Source: Leclercia adecarboxylata (GTDB lineage: Bacteria > Pseudomonadota > Gammaproteobacteria > Enterobacterales > Enterobacteriaceae). From it: a stretch of 64,000 nt of DNA. Below the pieces are notes generated by a model that worked only from the letters and a program-made list of their open reading frames with translations, made no database searches and was not told where the DNA came from. This document shows positions 9,689 to 19,880 of this stretch, in pieces. The stretch's first letter is position 1, and each line of letters begins with the position of its first letter. Both the position numbers and the translations under genes were made by a program. Location of the stretch: the NCBI RefSeq assembly GCF_023639785.1, contig NZ_CP098325.1:4278001-4342000 (forward strand), written 5' to 3'.

Positions 9689-10501
9689 TCAGGGCAGATA
9701 GAGAGCCAGCAGTTCGTCCACCTTTTTACGTGTACCGCCGTTGCTGCTGATGCTGCGCCGGACTTTGACCTGAAAATGCTGTGCGGCCTTGTACCATTCG
9801 CGCGTATCGGGCGTGTCGTGATTCGAAATTAACACCGGGATACTTTTGCTGACCAGTTTTTCCGCCATCTCCGCCAGACGCGCCTGCTCGGCAGGGCTAA
9901 AGCTGTTGGTGTGATACGCGGTGAAGTTCGCCGTTGCCGACAGTGGAGCGTAAGGCGGATCGCAGTAGACTACCGAATTGGTGTCAGCCTTATCCATACA
10001 CTCTTCATACGAGAGGCAGTGGAACTCCGCATTCTGCGCTTTTTCAGCAAAGTGATACAACTCGGCCTGCGGGAAATAAGGACGCTTGTAGCGACCAAAC
10101 GGCACGTTGAATTCGCCACGCAGGTTATACCGGCACAGGCCGTTGTAGCCATGGCGGTTAAGATAGAGGAACAACAGCGCACGGCGGAACGTATCCTGGC
10201 TCTGATTAAACTCCGCACGGTACTGATAGTAAACGTCCGGGTTGTTGTTCTCTGGGGTAAACAGCTTGCGCGCCTCATCGACGTACTCATCGGTACGCTC
10301 TTTGACGATGGTATAGAGGCTAATGAGATCGCTGTTGATATCCGCAAGGATATAGCGGGAGTAGTGGGTATTGAGAAATACCGAGCCCGCGCCAACAAAG
10401 GGTTCGACAAGACACTCGCCGTCTGGCAGGTGTTTTTGAATATCATCGAGCAGGGGGTATTTCCCCCCTGCCCATTTCAGAAAAGCGCGATTTTTTTTCA
10501 T
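9689..10501 (-). CDS. dam: DNA adenine methyltransferase (GATC)
   Basis: 270 aa, N6-adenine methylase of the DpnM/Dam type acting on GATC, guiding mismatch repair, SeqA binding and gene regulation. Motif I-like FLKWAGGK is at 7-14, EPFVGAGSVF at 33-42, and the catalytic DPPY at 181-184. I recall E. coli Dam as 278 aa; this one stops after ALYLP, about 8 residues shorter at a variable tail. It sits between damX and rpe and is probably expressed mainly from promoters upstream in the operon. Confidence 0.97.
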   Translation of the reverse strand: MKKNRAFLKWAGGKYPLLDDIQKHLPDGECLVEPFVGAGSVFLNTHYSRYILADINSDLISLYTIVKERTDEYVDEARKLFTPENNNPDVYYQYRAEFNQSQDTFRRALLFLYLNRHGYNGLCRYNLRGEFNVPFGRYKRPYFPQAELYHFAEKAQNAEFHCLSYEECMDKADTNSVVYCDPPYAPLSATANFTAYHTNSFSPAEQARLAEMAEKLVSKSIPVLISNHDTPDTREWYKAAQHFQVKVRRSISSNGGTRKKVDELLALYLP

Positions 10502-10568
10502 GCTGACTAACTGATTACACCTTCTCCGGCTGTGGAGAAAGCTCCGACAGCATCCTGCGCTTCACAGA

Positions 10569-11849
10569 TTACTTCAAATCGGACTGAACCTGACGGATCG
10601 GCTTCGCCCACGGGTTTTTCGCCTGAACGTCGGCTGGCAGCGTGGCAACCGCGCGTTTGGCTTCATCTTTCGAAGAGTACACGCCGCTCACCAGCACATA
10701 CCACGGCTGGCCGTTACGGGTCGTCTCGTAAACAACGAAGTTTTTCAGGTTCGATTTTTTCGCCCAACCGTTGAGGTTGTCATAGCTGGAAGAGCTGCTC
10801 AGCTGCAACGTGTAGTTGGTGGATGGCGCAGACTTCAGTGAACCCACGTTGCCTGTCGATTTCCCGGTGCTTGCAGAGGCTGCCGGCGCCGCGGCGGCAG
10901 GCGTCGATGCGGTTGCCGTAGGCGTAGCCGTCGCTTTCGGTGCCGTCACGGTTGCCGCTGGCGCTTTGACCGGGGCGCTGGTTGCCGTTTCAGTGTGCTT
11001 CGGCTGCGCGGCCGCTTTCGGCGCTTCGGCTTTGGCAACGGGCTGTGGCTTCACTTCACGCTTCGGCTCGATGACCGTCTGCTTACGTTCCTGATGCTGT
11101 GCAGGCTTAGTCTGGCGTGGCGCAGATTCTGTGGCCGCCGTCTGCTGCTGCCCGCTGGCACCACGAATCGGCGCGACGGTGGCAGGCTCGGTCGGCAGCG
11201 TGGAATTGACCGCCACGTTGTTAATCTGCTGCTGGTTCTGCGGCTGCGTCAGGGCATTATTCAGATCGCCCTGCACTTCAACACGCTGCTGGCCTTCCGG
11301 GGTCGCCGGAGCCTGGCCCTGAGTAGGCGTGGAGGCAACAGGCGGCAGAGAGATATCCTGCTGGGTATTCCCGGCGGTATTCTCTGCAGAAGTGGTGCCT
11401 GGCGCAGGCTGCGTGCCATTCGCCTGATCGGCAGCACTGCCGGAAAGATCGATGCTCTTCTCACCGGAAGCGGTCTGTTCAGCAGGCGTGGTGGACGGGG
11501 CTTTCAGTGCTGAGCCGACGCCGATAATCAGCAGCAGCAGGACCAGCACACCCAGACCCATCATAATGTACTGGCGGGAAGCGGGCTTCGCCGGAGCAGC
11601 TTTACGCTTACGCGGGCGACGCTCTACGGGCTCTTCGTCCATTGAATCTTCTTCGGACTCATAATCCTCTTCGTCACGCTCGTTGCGGGCAGCGCGGCCA
11701 CGCGAAGGACGAGGATCGTCATTGTCCAGATCGACCTCATCAAAGTTAATTTGCGGATCGTTATCACGTTCTGAAGATTGGCGAGTACGACCAGTACGAC
11801 GATCGCTGGGATCGGGTTTCAGCTCGTCTTCTGGTTTGAATTCATCCAT
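10569..11849 (-). CDS. damX: Cell division protein DamX (SPOR domain)
   Basis: 426 aa. A cytoplasmic, very acidic N-terminus (about 1-80) is followed by a basic patch ([12 protein letters not shown]) and one membrane span (about 94-115). A long periplasmic linker rich in Ala, Pro, Thr and Gln follows, and then a C-terminal SPOR domain (about 340-420, beginning [15 protein letters not shown]). SPOR domains bind denuded septal glycan strands, placing DamX at the division site. Location in the dam operon is as in E. coli. Confidence 0.95.
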   Translation of the reverse strand: MDEFKPEDELKPDPSDRRTGRTRQSSERDNDPQINFDEVDLDNDDPRPSRGRAARNERDEEDYESEEDSMDEEPVERRPRKRKAAPAKPASRQYIMMGLGVLVLLLLIIGVGSALKAPSTTPAEQTASGEKSIDLSGSAADQANGTQPAPGTTSAENTAGNTQQDISLPPVASTPTQGQAPATPEGQQRVEVQGDLNNALTQPQNQQQINNVAVNSTLPTEPATVAPIRGASGQQQTAATESAPRQTKPAQHQERKQTVIEPKREVKPQPVAKAEAPKAAAQPKHTETATSAPVKAPAATVTAPKATATPTATASTPAAAAPAASASTGKSTGNVGSLKSAPSTNYTLQLSSSSSYDNLNGWAKKSNLKNFVVYETTRNGQPWYVLVSGVYSSKDEAKRAVATLPADVQAKNPWAKPIRQVQSDLK

Positions 11850-11941
11850 TTAACACCCCACTAAAAGGCTTATGCCTACAACTTTGCATATCACCTGAAG
11901 CAAAATGGCTACGTTTTACCGCAGCCGGACCTTTCTAATAG

Positions 11942-13030
11942 TTACGCTTGCTGGCAATCAGCAATAGCGCCAAGAACGACATCGTGCGGCACACCGCCAC
12001 GAACTTCACTCTTTCCGATTGCAAGCGGGAGTACCAGACGCATCTCGCCTGCTAAGACTTTTTTATCACGCATCATGTGCGGCAAGTAGGCCTGCGCAGA
12101 CATTTCTCGCGGCCCCGTCACCGGCAAACCGGCGCGCTCAAGCAGCGTGATAATGCGTTGTGTATCCGCCTTGCTGAACTGACCCAGACGCTCCGAGGTA
12201 CGTGCGGCCATTACCATTCCCGCCGCCACGGCCTCGCCATGCAGCCAGTTACCGTAGCCCATTTCAGCTTCGATAGCATGACCGTAGGTGTGCCCCAGAT
12301 TCAGTAAAGCACGTAAGCCTGTTTCGCGCTCGTCTGCGGCAACCACTTCTGCTTTCAGCTCACAACAACGGCGAATACAATACGCCATCGCCTGACCCTC
12401 CAGGCGCAATAAGGCGTCCATATTCTCTTCCAGCCAGCTGAAGAACTCGCCATCCAGAATAATGCCGTACTTGATTACTTCCGCCAGGCCCGAAGCCAGT
12501 TCACGCTCAGGCAGCGTTTGCAGACAGTCGAGATCCACCACCACCGAAGCGGGCTGGTAGAACGCGCCAATCATGTTTTTGCCAAGCGGATGGTTTACGG
12601 CGGTTTTGCCGCCAACCGAAGAGTCGACCTGCGACAACAGCGTGGTAGGAATTTGAATAAAACGCACGCCGCGCTGATAGCTCGCCGCAGCAAACCCCGT
12701 AAGATCGCCAACGACCCCGCCGCCTAATGCCAGCAGTGTCGTGTCGCGACCGTGCGGTTTTTGCAGTAATGCGCTGAAGACGGTATCAAGTACCGTCAGG
12801 CTTTTATTCTGCTCGCCATCAGGCAGAATCACACTGTCGACCTTCACGCCAGCCTGTTCGAGCAGCTGACGCACGCGGTCGAGATAAAGCGGAGCCAGAG
12901 TCTCATTGGTGACCAGCATTGCCTGATCACCCGCTTTCAGTGGTAAGAAGGAAGCTGGGTCGTTAAACAAACCAGCCGCGATAGTGATAGGGTAACTCCG
13001 TTCACCGAGAGTGACTGTAATCCTCTCCAT
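11942..13030 (-). CDS. aroB: 3-dehydroquinate synthase
   Basis: 362 aa. Second step of the shikimate pathway: DAHP to 3-dehydroquinate with NAD+ and a divalent metal. The NAD-contact DGEQNK is at 71-76, [13 protein letters not shown] at about 103-115, and the metal ligands lie in HTYGHAIE and [12 protein letters not shown]. It follows aroK after 57 bases, so two shikimate steps are co-transcribed. Confidence 0.97.
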   Translation of the reverse strand: MERITVTLGERSYPITIAAGLFNDPASFLPLKAGDQAMLVTNETLAPLYLDRVRQLLEQAGVKVDSVILPDGEQNKSLTVLDTVFSALLQKPHGRDTTLLALGGGVVGDLTGFAAASYQRGVRFIQIPTTLLSQVDSSVGGKTAVNHPLGKNMIGAFYQPASVVVDLDCLQTLPERELASGLAEVIKYGIILDGEFFSWLEENMDALLRLEGQAMAYCIRRCCELKAEVVAADERETGLRALLNLGHTYGHAIEAEMGYGNWLHGEAVAAGMVMAARTSERLGQFSKADTQRIITLLERAGLPVTGPREMSAQAYLPHMMRDKKVLAGEMRLVLPLAIGKSEVRGGVPHDVVLGAIADCQQA

Positions 13031-13087
13031 AGCGCGACATCCACCTTAAATGCTTTTACCCGCAGGCGAGTGTATATAAAGCCAGAA

Positions 13088-13609
13088 TCAGTTGCTTTCC
13101 AGCATATGAATAATCTGGTTTGCGACCACTTTTGCGCTCTGGTCGTCTGTGCGAATGGTGACGTCAGCAATCTCTTCATACAGCGGATTACGTTCACCAG
13201 CCAGGGCTTCCAGAACTTCACGTGGAGGCGTCTCAACCTGCAGCAACGGGCGTTTTTTATCACGCTGCGTACGCGCCAGTTGTTTTTCGATGGTCGTTTC
13301 GAGATAGACCACGACACCGCGGGCGGAGAGACGGTTGCGAGTTTCGCGAGATTTTACAGAGCCGCCGCCGGTAGCCAGCACAATGCCCTGCTTTTCCGTA
13401 AGTTCATTGATGACTTTTTCTTCTCGGTCACGGAAACCCTCTTCGCCTTCTACATCGAAGACCCAGCCCACATCAGCTCCGGTTCGTTTCTCAATCTCTT
13501 GATCAGAATCGTAAAATTCCATATTGAGTTGTTGAGCTAACTGGCGCCCAATAGTGCTTTTGCCGGCACCCATAGGCCCAACCAGAAAGATATTGCGTTT
13601 CTCTGCCAT
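13088..13609 (-). CDS. aroK: Shikimate kinase I
   Basis: 173 aa. The P-loop GPMGAGKST is at 11-19. Shikimate-binding acidic and basic residues sit in [13 protein letters not shown] and the GGG loop (ATGGGSV). The lid region is [11 protein letters not shown]. It phosphorylates shikimate at O3. It is the first gene of the operon; the 296-bp space upstream (13610-13905) should hold its promoter. Confidence 0.97.
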   Translation of the reverse strand: MAEKRNIFLVGPMGAGKSTIGRQLAQQLNMEFYDSDQEIEKRTGADVGWVFDVEGEEGFRDREEKVINELTEKQGIVLATGGGSVKSRETRNRLSARGVVVYLETTIEKQLARTQRDKKRPLLQVETPPREVLEALAGERNPLYEEIADVTIRTDDQSAKVVANQIIHMLESN

Positions 13610-13905
13610 TTTTTCGGTACTACTAAGACTATTCGTTAATGGTAAACCCGCTTCGCCGATACCTGGCGTAACAGGACATGAACTGAAACCTCATATGCGA
13701 TAGAGCGAGAGTCAGACTAAAAATTATCTCAATACTCCAGCTTGTTTGGCAACAGAATAAATCACCAGGCTTGCCGCTTAAGTTAATAAGGCGTGAGATT
13801 AGGTAAGCTGATTCTCAAATCGGTACTCCTTGTATGCTAATTCATGCCCCACGTCAAACATCTGCAACAAACAGAATGCAAAATCACGTGGGGCATTTCT
13901 GCCCA
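13610..13905. other. aroK upstream region / hofQ 3' region
   Basis: 296 bases without a gene. An 11-bp inverted repeat at 13844-13896 lies just after the hofQ stop; the rest is more AT-rich and should contain the aroK promoter on the minus strand. I see no ORF, tRNA or clear operator. Confidence 0.5.
13844..13896. terminator. 11-bp inverted repeat with 31-nt loop after hofQ
   Basis: atgccccacgt (13844-13854) and acgtggggcat (13886-13896) are perfect reverse complements. The loop contains a smaller tgca...tgca pair. Neither side has a T-tract, so this is either a weak terminator for hofMNOPQ or a protein-binding/RNA structure before aroK. Confidence 0.4.
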
Positions 13906-15141
13906 TTATGGCGTGGCAACCAGACGCGGGGTGATAAAAACCACTAACTCCCGGCGCTCGTTGTCTTTACCCTGATGGCGAAAAAGCTGCCCCAGGAGAG
14001 GAATACGGCTCAAGCCTGGCACATTTTCGCTTCCGCTTTTATGTCGTTGAGAAAAAATTCCCCCTAAGGCCAGCGTTTCACCACTTTTGACCTCTACCTG
14101 GGTTTCAATCTCCTGCTTATCGATCGTCAGGGTTTCACTGTCGGCCTGCTGCAGCACCTGGCCCGGACTGTTCTCGCTGATGCGCAGCTTCAGGCGTACC
14201 CGACCGTTGGCCAGCACCACCGGCGTCACCTCCATGCCCAGCACCGCCTCTTTAAACTCCACCGACGTCGCGCCACTCTCTCCGCTGGAGACCTGATAAG
14301 GTATCTCGCTGCCCTGCTTGATGCTGGCGGGCTGCATGTGGGATGCCAGCAGTCGCGGGCTGGCGATAATATCCACCTGCTGCTTTTGTTCGAGGGCGGA
14401 GAGTTCAATATCCAGCAGCCGGCCATTAATCCGCCCGATATTAAAGCCCGCCTGCGTGGTGGCGGCGTTAACGGCAAGATCGGTGCTGAGTATCGTCAGT
14501 TGCCCTGGCTTACCGGCCTGCTGCGCCTGGGCCAGACTCCACTTCACCCCTAGCTCGCGCAGGCTTTTTTCACTCATGCTGACGATGTGCGCCGCCAGCT
14601 CGACCTGGGCAACCGGCAGATCCATCTGCGTCACCCAGTGCTGTAATGCGTCCAGCGCAGCCCGGGTGTCGCGCACCAGCAGACGATTGGTGCGTTTGTC
14701 CACGGCGAGGCTGCCTTTGGGGCTAAGGAGCTTTTCAGCAGCCTGCTGGAGATCGCCCGCATCCGCATAGGAGAGAGGAAAGCCGCGCGCCTCCAGCGGC
14801 ACGCTGAGCTGGCGCTTCGCCCGCTCCGCCTCCTTTCTCGCCTGCTGTTGCTGTTGCCAGGCGGCGCTATGGATATAAACGATGCCCTCCTGCTGGCGCA
14901 TTACCAGCCCGGCGCTGGTGACCACCGTCTGTAGCGCCTGTAGCCAGGGCACCTTCTGCAGACGCAGCGAGACATTGCCGCTTACGTCCGGCGCGATAAT
15001 CATGTTGCGGTTCTCCTGCTCCGCCAGCGCCTGCAGAAGCTGGGCCACCGGCACATCATCCACCACCAGATTGACTGCCGCCGGTTCCGCTGCCAGTGTC
15101 CGGCTGCCGATCAGCAGCAGTGCCACGATCCATGTTTTCAT
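13906..15141 (-). CDS. hofQ: Secretin-type outer-membrane pore HofQ (DNA uptake / type IV pilus-like)
   Basis: 411 aa. A signal peptide (MKTWIVALLLIGSRTLAA) is followed by an N-domain (DVPVAQLLQALAEQ), a second N-domain (about 145-205) and a C-terminal secretin domain carrying SPRLLASH, GSEIPYQV, ETQVEVKSGETLALGG and the final RRELVVFITPRLV. Homologous to PilQ/ComE secretins through which DNA crosses the outer membrane. The open frame extends 26 codons upstream, but AAGGA plus a clean signal peptide favour the ATG at 15141. Its first 86 bases overlap the end of hofP. In E. coli these genes let cells use DNA as a nutrient and are part of the Sxy/CRP regulon; I did not see a convincing CRP-S site. 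Confidence 0.92.
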   Translation of the reverse strand: MKTWIVALLLIGSRTLAAEPAAVNLVVDDVPVAQLLQALAEQENRNMIIAPDVSGNVSLRLQKVPWLQALQTVVTSAGLVMRQQEGIVYIHSAAWQQQQQARKEAERAKRQLSVPLEARGFPLSYADAGDLQQAAEKLLSPKGSLAVDKRTNRLLVRDTRAALDALQHWVTQMDLPVAQVELAAHIVSMSEKSLRELGVKWSLAQAQQAGKPGQLTILSTDLAVNAATTQAGFNIGRINGRLLDIELSALEQKQQVDIIASPRLLASHMQPASIKQGSEIPYQVSSGESGATSVEFKEAVLGMEVTPVVLANGRVRLKLRISENSPGQVLQQADSETLTIDKQEIETQVEVKSGETLALGGIFSQRHKSGSENVPGLSRIPLLGQLFRHQGKDNERRELVVFITPRLVATP

Positions 15142-15448
15142 TTTTTGTTCCTTGTCGTTGCCATCGCCACAGCGGCTGGTCACAGGCCTCAGACGTATCA
15201 ATAACCAGCTCCTTTTCATCCAGCGTTATTACCCGCCAGCCCTGAGGCAGCGTGGCGCCGCGACGCACGCGCAGCCAGCGCGACCTTTCATCCCTGACGA
15301 TCCCTACCGGCACCGCACCGGACACCAGCCCGGCATAGCGCCACTGGCTCAGGGCGGCGTCGGGGCAGCGTGAAACCGGGGCCTGAAACGGATCGCGCAT
15401 GCCAAGAAGCAGCGGCAGTAAAAGCAGCACGCCCCGGCTAACCCGCAT
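15056..15448 (-). CDS. hofP: HofP, PilP-like assembly protein
   Basis: 130 aa. It starts with a short hydrophobic leader (RGVLLLLPLLLGMRDPFQAP) containing the GMRDPF motif typical of PilP/HofP, and then a small beta domain (QWRYAGLVSGAVPVGIV). The in-frame ORF begins 42 codons earlier; the ATG at 15448 is chosen from similarity to E. coli HofP. It overlaps hofO by 11 bases and hofQ by 86. Thought to link the inner-membrane pilus platform to the secretin. Confidence 0.82.
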   Translation of the reverse strand: MRVSRGVLLLLPLLLGMRDPFQAPVSRCPDAALSQWRYAGLVSGAVPVGIVRDERSRWLRVRRGATLPQGWRVITLDEKELVIDTSEACDQPLWRWQRQGTKNENMDRGTAADRQPDTGSGTGGSQSGGG

Positions 15449-15899
15449 TCTGGCGCTCCAGTTGCAAAGTGAGCCGTAGCTTTTGCTGTTCTGGCTGGAG
15501 GCTAAAACGCACGACCGCCACGTCGCGCCGGGCGAGAGTGGAAAACAGCGCGGGAATTTGCGGCCATACCGCATCCACCACCAGCTCTCCGCCAGCGCTG
15601 GCGGGCTGCCAGCGCACCATCTGCATCTCAGCGGTATTGAACTCCAGCGGCGAAAAAGGAGGTGGCGCCACGGTCGATGGGGTGTCTTCTGCTGGCGGGA
15701 GCTTACGCACCGCGGCCCATAAGCGGGCGTTGAGGGCCGCGTCTTGCATCTGCTGAGCCTGCTGCGTCGTGAGCTGTTGATGCTGAATGTGCAGCTGCGC
15801 GCCGATCGCGCAGAGCAGCATTAGCCCTGAGCAGATGAGCCAGCACAAACCGCGCCAGCGTGGAGACAATGCATACCAGATTTCAGGATGGATCCGCAT
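15438..15899 (-). CDS. hofO: HofO, PilO-like assembly protein
   Basis: 153 aa. One N-terminal membrane span (about 16-36, GLCWLICSGLMLLCAIGAQL) is followed by a Gln-rich coiled region (about 38-60) and a small periplasmic domain. Position and architecture match PilO-like HofO. It overlaps hofN by 17 bases and hofP by 11. Sequence conservation in this family is low; the call rests largely on synteny. Confidence 0.82.
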   Translation of the reverse strand: MRIHPEIWYALSPRWRGLCWLICSGLMLLCAIGAQLHIQHQQLTTQQAQQMQDAALNARLWAAVRKLPPAEDTPSTVAPPPFSPLEFNTAEMQMVRWQPASAGGELVVDAVWPQIPALFSTLARRDVAVVRFSLQPEQQKLRLTLQLERQNAG

Positions 15900-16422
15900 C
15901 AGCCTGCTCCTTTCGGGTGAGCGTCCAGCTAAACTGCCAGCGTCCCTGCGCGTCCTGGCGCATCTCTCCCGGCGCGCCCGGCCTTAGTCCGGGCAGCTGG
16001 CGTAGCGCCGTCTCCAGCGCCGCCAGTGCCGGTAAGGTGGTAGCGTACCCGCTCAATGAGAGCGTGGACTGCTGAAAGCGTAGCTGCGCCAGCCATGCCT
16101 GCTCCGGCAGGGCCTGGGCTAAGGCGGTAAGCTCCGCCTGCCAGGCTGCCGTCTTAGCTTTTTGCTGTGCCCAGCGCTGTCGTTGCTGGCGCTGAACGCT
16201 GAACGCCGTCCACTGCTTTTGCCGCAGCGTTAGCCCCTGTCGCAGCGCCAGATCGCTGGCCTGTCGCTGCGCGTAAATTTGCACCTGCAGAGATGAGTTG
16301 ACCCTGAGAGCCGTCCAGAGCATCAGCGTTAACAGCAGCGAGCCGGTAAACATCCCGGCCCAGAAACGCAGGCAGTGACGTTTTTGTTGCTGACGCCACG
16401 GCAGCAGGTTGGCGCTCCTCAT
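15883..16422 (-). CDS. hofN: HofN, PilN-like assembly protein
   Basis: 179 aa. It starts with NLLPWR, the conserved PilN N-terminal motif that docks into the PilM-like partner, followed by one membrane span (about 20-40) and a Gln/Arg-rich coiled coil. It overlaps hofM by 4 bases and hofO by 17. Expected to form an inner-membrane PilM-N-O-type platform with HofM and HofO. Confidence 0.86.
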   Translation of the reverse strand: MRSANLLPWRQQQKRHCLRFWAGMFTGSLLLTLMLWTALRVNSSLQVQIYAQRQASDLALRQGLTLRQKQWTAFSVQRQQRQRWAQQKAKTAAWQAELTALAQALPEQAWLAQLRFQQSTLSLSGYATTLPALAALETALRQLPGLRPGAPGEMRQDAQGRWQFSWTLTRKEQADADPS

Positions 16423-17201
16423 ACCGGATTACCTCCCGCTGCCAGCGCCAGCGCGACGCTAAAATCCGCGCCATTTTCAGGTAGCGGCGGCTGTCGGTGA
16501 GGCACCACGCACCAGGGATCGAAACTGGCCATATCGCAGCAGGCAATCTCCTCAACCCTGAGCGCCAGCAGCGCGGCCAGCCGCTCGACATCGGGCGCCT
16601 CCGCCAGCGCTCGCCTGCCCCACTGGTGACGCATCGCCCAGAGCCACTGATCCCGATCGCGCCAGGCGACGCACTGGGCCGGGGCCTGCACAAAAGGCAG
16701 CAGATGCGCCAGCGCCCCGGCATCGGGCGTGATGGTGGTGAGTTGCAGGCGCAGGACTCGCGCCAGCTCCAGCAGCGCGTCGATCTCCTTGTTTTGTGCG
16801 GCAGTGACCTGAAAGGTCTGGCTGAAGGTATCTTCCGCATAGTCAAAACGCAGGGTATCGGGTGCCATCTCCAGTTCACGGCTCAAGGCAGAGGCAATCC
16901 AGGCCGTCTGCTCACTGTCACGCAGGGTCATCGCCGGGCGCGGCAGCGTGCGTTGCAGGGTGCGGGCGGCCGGAAAGGCGAGAAATATTTGATGCTGATG
17001 GGGCAACAGCTGGCGCCACTCGCGCAGCGCCGCAGCCAGTTGTTCGGGCTGAAGAATTTGCCCGTCGCGGATAATGCCTTTGGCCAGGGGAAGCTGCCAC
17101 CAGCGCCGCAGCCCCCACCCCGATTTTTCGCGCACCAGCGCGACGGCCAGAACCTTATCCTGTTGAATATGAACGCCTGTTTTCCATGTTTTAAATGCCA
17201 T
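16419..17201 (-). CDS. hofM: HofM, PilM-like cytoplasmic assembly protein
   Basis: 260 aa. Actin-like PilM/FtsA-type protein with no membrane span; it begins with the family pattern TGVHIQQDKVLAVALVREK. First gene of hofMNOPQ, divergent from mrcA across 120 bases. The ribosome site AAGGAG lies 9 bases before the start. No pilin or ATPase genes are nearby, as in E. coli where they are elsewhere. Confidence 0.87.
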   Translation of the reverse strand: MAFKTWKTGVHIQQDKVLAVALVREKSGWGLRRWWQLPLAKGIIRDGQILQPEQLAAALREWRQLLPHQHQIFLAFPAARTLQRTLPRPAMTLRDSEQTAWIASALSRELEMAPDTLRFDYAEDTFSQTFQVTAAQNKEIDALLELARVLRLQLTTITPDAGALAHLLPFVQAPAQCVAWRDRDQWLWAMRHQWGRRALAEAPDVERLAALLALRVEEIACCDMASFDPWCVVPHRQPPLPENGADFSVALALAAGGNPV

Positions 17202-17321
17202 GTTTCACGATCTCCTTATCGTCCCTGGGGATGACGGCTATATCAATGCTACAGGCTTGCCTTTATACTACCGCGCGATTGTTTAGAAACTGCCCAGTTC
17301 AAACTAAATGGGAAATCTCCA

Positions 17322-19874
17322 GTGAAGTTCGTAAAGTATTTATTGATCCTTGCAGTCTGTTGCATTCTGCTTGGAGCAGGCTCGATTTTTGGTTTGTACA
17401 AATATATTGAGCCGCAACTACCTGATGTCGCTACGCTTCGTGATGTACGACTTCAGATCCCGATGCAGGTTTATAGCGCCGATGGCGAGCTGATTGCCCA
17501 GTACGGTGAAAAGCGCCGTATCCCGCTGACGCTGAATCAAATTCCGCCAGTAATGGTGAAAGCCTTTATTGCCACCGAAGACAGCCGCTTTTATGAGCAC
17601 CACGGCGTTGACCCGGTGGGGATTTTCCGTGCCGCAAGCGTAGCGCTGTTCTCCGGCCATGCTTCACAGGGGGCGAGTACCATCACCCAGCAGCTGGCGC
17701 GTAACTTCTTCCTCAGTCCTGAAAAAACGCTGATGCGTAAGATTAAGGAAGTGTTCCTTGCGATCCGCATTGAGCAACTGCTGAACAAAGATGAGATCCT
17801 TGAGCTTTACCTCAACAAGATCTACCTCGGCTACCGTGCCTATGGCGTGGGCGCGGCGGCGCAGGTCTATTTCGGTAAGTCTATTGAACAGCTCACCCTG
17901 AGCGAGATGGCTACCATCGCCGGTCTGCCAAAGGCGCCTTCAACCTTCAACCCGCTCTACTCCCTGGATCGCGCTACGGCGCGTCGCAACGTGGTGCTGT
18001 CGCGTATGCTGAGCGAGGGCTACATCACCCAGGCGCAGTACGATCAGGCGCGCAATGACGTGATTGATGCCAACTACCATGCGCCGGAAATTGCCTTCTC
18101 CGCACCGTATCTCAGCGAGATGGTTCGCCAGGAGATGGTCTCCCGCTACGGCGAGCAGGCCTACGAAGATGGCTACCGCGTCTACACCACCATCAGCCGC
18201 CACGTCCAGCAGGGCGCGCAGCAGGCAGTGCGTAACAACGTGATTGATTATGATATGCGTCACGGCTACCGCGGCCCGTCAAACGTGCTGTGGAAAGTGG
18301 GTGAAGCCGCGTGGAGCAGCAAAAAAATCACCGACACCCTGAAGCCGCTGCCGGGCTACGGGCCGTTCGTCGCGGCCGTGGTGACCCAGGCTAATCCGCA
18401 GGAAGCCACGGCGATGCTCGCCGACGGCACCTCGGTGTCGCTGCAGATGGAAGGGGTGCGCTGGGCGCGTCCGTATCGCTCTGATACGCAGCAGGGTGCA
18501 ACCCCGCGTAAAGTGACCGATGCAGTCCAGGTGGGCCAGCAAATCTGGGTTCGCCAGGTGAACGACGCCTGGTGGCTGGGGCAGATTCCTGACGTTAACT
18601 CGGCGCTGGTTTCCATCGATCCGCATAACGGCGCGGTGCTGGCGCTGGTTGGCGGTTTCGACTTCAACCAGAGCAAATTTAACCGTGCCACTCAGGCGCT
18701 GCGTCAGGTCGGTTCCAATATCAAACCCTTCCTCTACACAGCAGCAATGGACAAGGGGCTGACCCTCGCCAGTATCCTCAATGACGTGCCGATCTCCCGC
18801 TGGGATGCCGGGGCCGGTTCCGACTGGCGTCCGAAAAACTCACCGGCACAGTACGCCGGTCCGATTCGCCTGCGTCAGGGGCTGGGCCAGTCGAAAAACG
18901 TGGTAATGGTGCGCGCCATGCGTGCCATGGGCGTTGATTATGCGGCAGAGTATCTGCAGCGCTTCGGCTTCCCGGCACAGAATATCGTGCACACCGAGTC
19001 GCTGGCGCTGGGCTCCGCGTCCTTTACCCCGCTGCAGGTCGCGCGCGGCTATGCGGTAATGGCCAACGGCGGCTTCCTGGTCGACCCGTTCTTCATCAGC
19101 AAAATCGAGAACGACCAGGGCGGCGTGCTGTTTGACGCCAGACCGAAAATCGCCTGCGCAGAGTGTGATATTCCGGTGATCTACGGTGACACGCCTAAGT
19201 CAGAGGCGCTGAACAACCAGGACATGGAAGATGTCGCAATTTCTCGGGAGCAGCAAAATGCGGCAGTGCCGATGCCGCAGCTCCAGCAGGCGAACCAGGC
19301 GCTGGTTGCCCAGACCGGTGCTCAGGAATATGCCCCGCACGTGATTAACACCCCGCTGGCGTTCCTGATCAAGAGCGCGTTAAACAGCAATATCTTTGGT
19401 GAACCGGGCTGGCAGGGCACAGGCTGGCGTGCGGGTCGTGATCTTCAGCGTAAGGATATCGGCGGCAAAACCGGGACCACCAACAGCTCAAAAGATGCAT
19501 GGTTCTCCGGGTACGGTCCGGGTGCGGTGACGTCGGTGTGGATCGGCTTTGACGATCACCGTCGTGATTTAGGCCGTACCACGGCGTCCGGGGCGATCAA
19601 AGATCAGATCTCCGGTTACGAAGGCGGGGCCAAAAGCGCTCAGCCTGCGTGGGATGCTTTTATGAAGATCGTGCTGGATGGCGTACCGGAGGAGCCGCTC
19701 ACGCCTCCACCGGGCATCGTTACGGTCAATATCGATCGCAGCAGCGGTCAGCTGGCTAACGGCGGTAACAGTCGCGAAGAGTATTTCATCGAAGGCACGC
19801 AGCCAACGCATCAGGTGGTGCATGAGGTGGGTACAACGTTGATTGATAACGGCGAAACGCAAGAGCTCTTCTGA
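17322..19874 (+). CDS. mrcA: Penicillin-binding protein 1A, bifunctional transglycosylase/transpeptidase
   Basis: 850 aa, equal to E. coli PBP1a. A short cytoplasmic start and membrane anchor (about 7-26) precede the GT51 glycosyltransferase domain with catalytic Glu86 in ATEDSRFYEHHG and the QGASTITQQLARN motif. The transpeptidase domain has the SxxK nucleophile S465 (SNIK), the SxN motif in GQSKNVVM and KTGT at 716-719. It builds and cross-links peptidoglycan during elongation at the periplasmic face. Upstream in-frame starts are ignored because the membrane anchor begins at MKFVKY. Confidence 0.97.
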   Translation: MKFVKYLLILAVCCILLGAGSIFGLYKYIEPQLPDVATLRDVRLQIPMQVYSADGELIAQYGEKRRIPLTLNQIPPVMVKAFIATEDSRFYEHHGVDPVGIFRAASVALFSGHASQGASTITQQLARNFFLSPEKTLMRKIKEVFLAIRIEQLLNKDEILELYLNKIYLGYRAYGVGAAAQVYFGKSIEQLTLSEMATIAGLPKAPSTFNPLYSLDRATARRNVVLSRMLSEGYITQAQYDQARNDVIDANYHAPEIAFSAPYLSEMVRQEMVSRYGEQAYEDGYRVYTTISRHVQQGAQQAVRNNVIDYDMRHGYRGPSNVLWKVGEAAWSSKKITDTLKPLPGYGPFVAAVVTQANPQEATAMLADGTSVSLQMEGVRWARPYRSDTQQGATPRKVTDAVQVGQQIWVRQVNDAWWLGQIPDVNSALVSIDPHNGAVLALVGGFDFNQSKFNRATQALRQVGSNIKPFLYTAAMDKGLTLASILNDVPISRWDAGAGSDWRPKNSPAQYAGPIRLRQGLGQSKNVVMVRAMRAMGVDYAAEYLQRFGFPAQNIVHTESLALGSASFTPLQVARGYAVMANGGFLVDPFFISKIENDQGGVLFDARPKIACAECDIPVIYGDTPKSEALNNQDMEDVAISREQQNAAVPMPQLQQANQALVAQTGAQEYAPHVINTPLAFLIKSALNSNIFGEPGWQGTGWRAGRDLQRKDIGGKTGTTNSSKDAWFSGYGPGAVTSVWIGFDDHRRDLGRTTASGAIKDQISGYEGGAKSAQPAWDAFMKIVLDGVPEEPLTPPPGIVTVNIDRSSGQLANGGNSREEYFIEGTQPTHQVVHEVGTTLIDNGETQELF

Positions 19875-19880
19875 TACATC

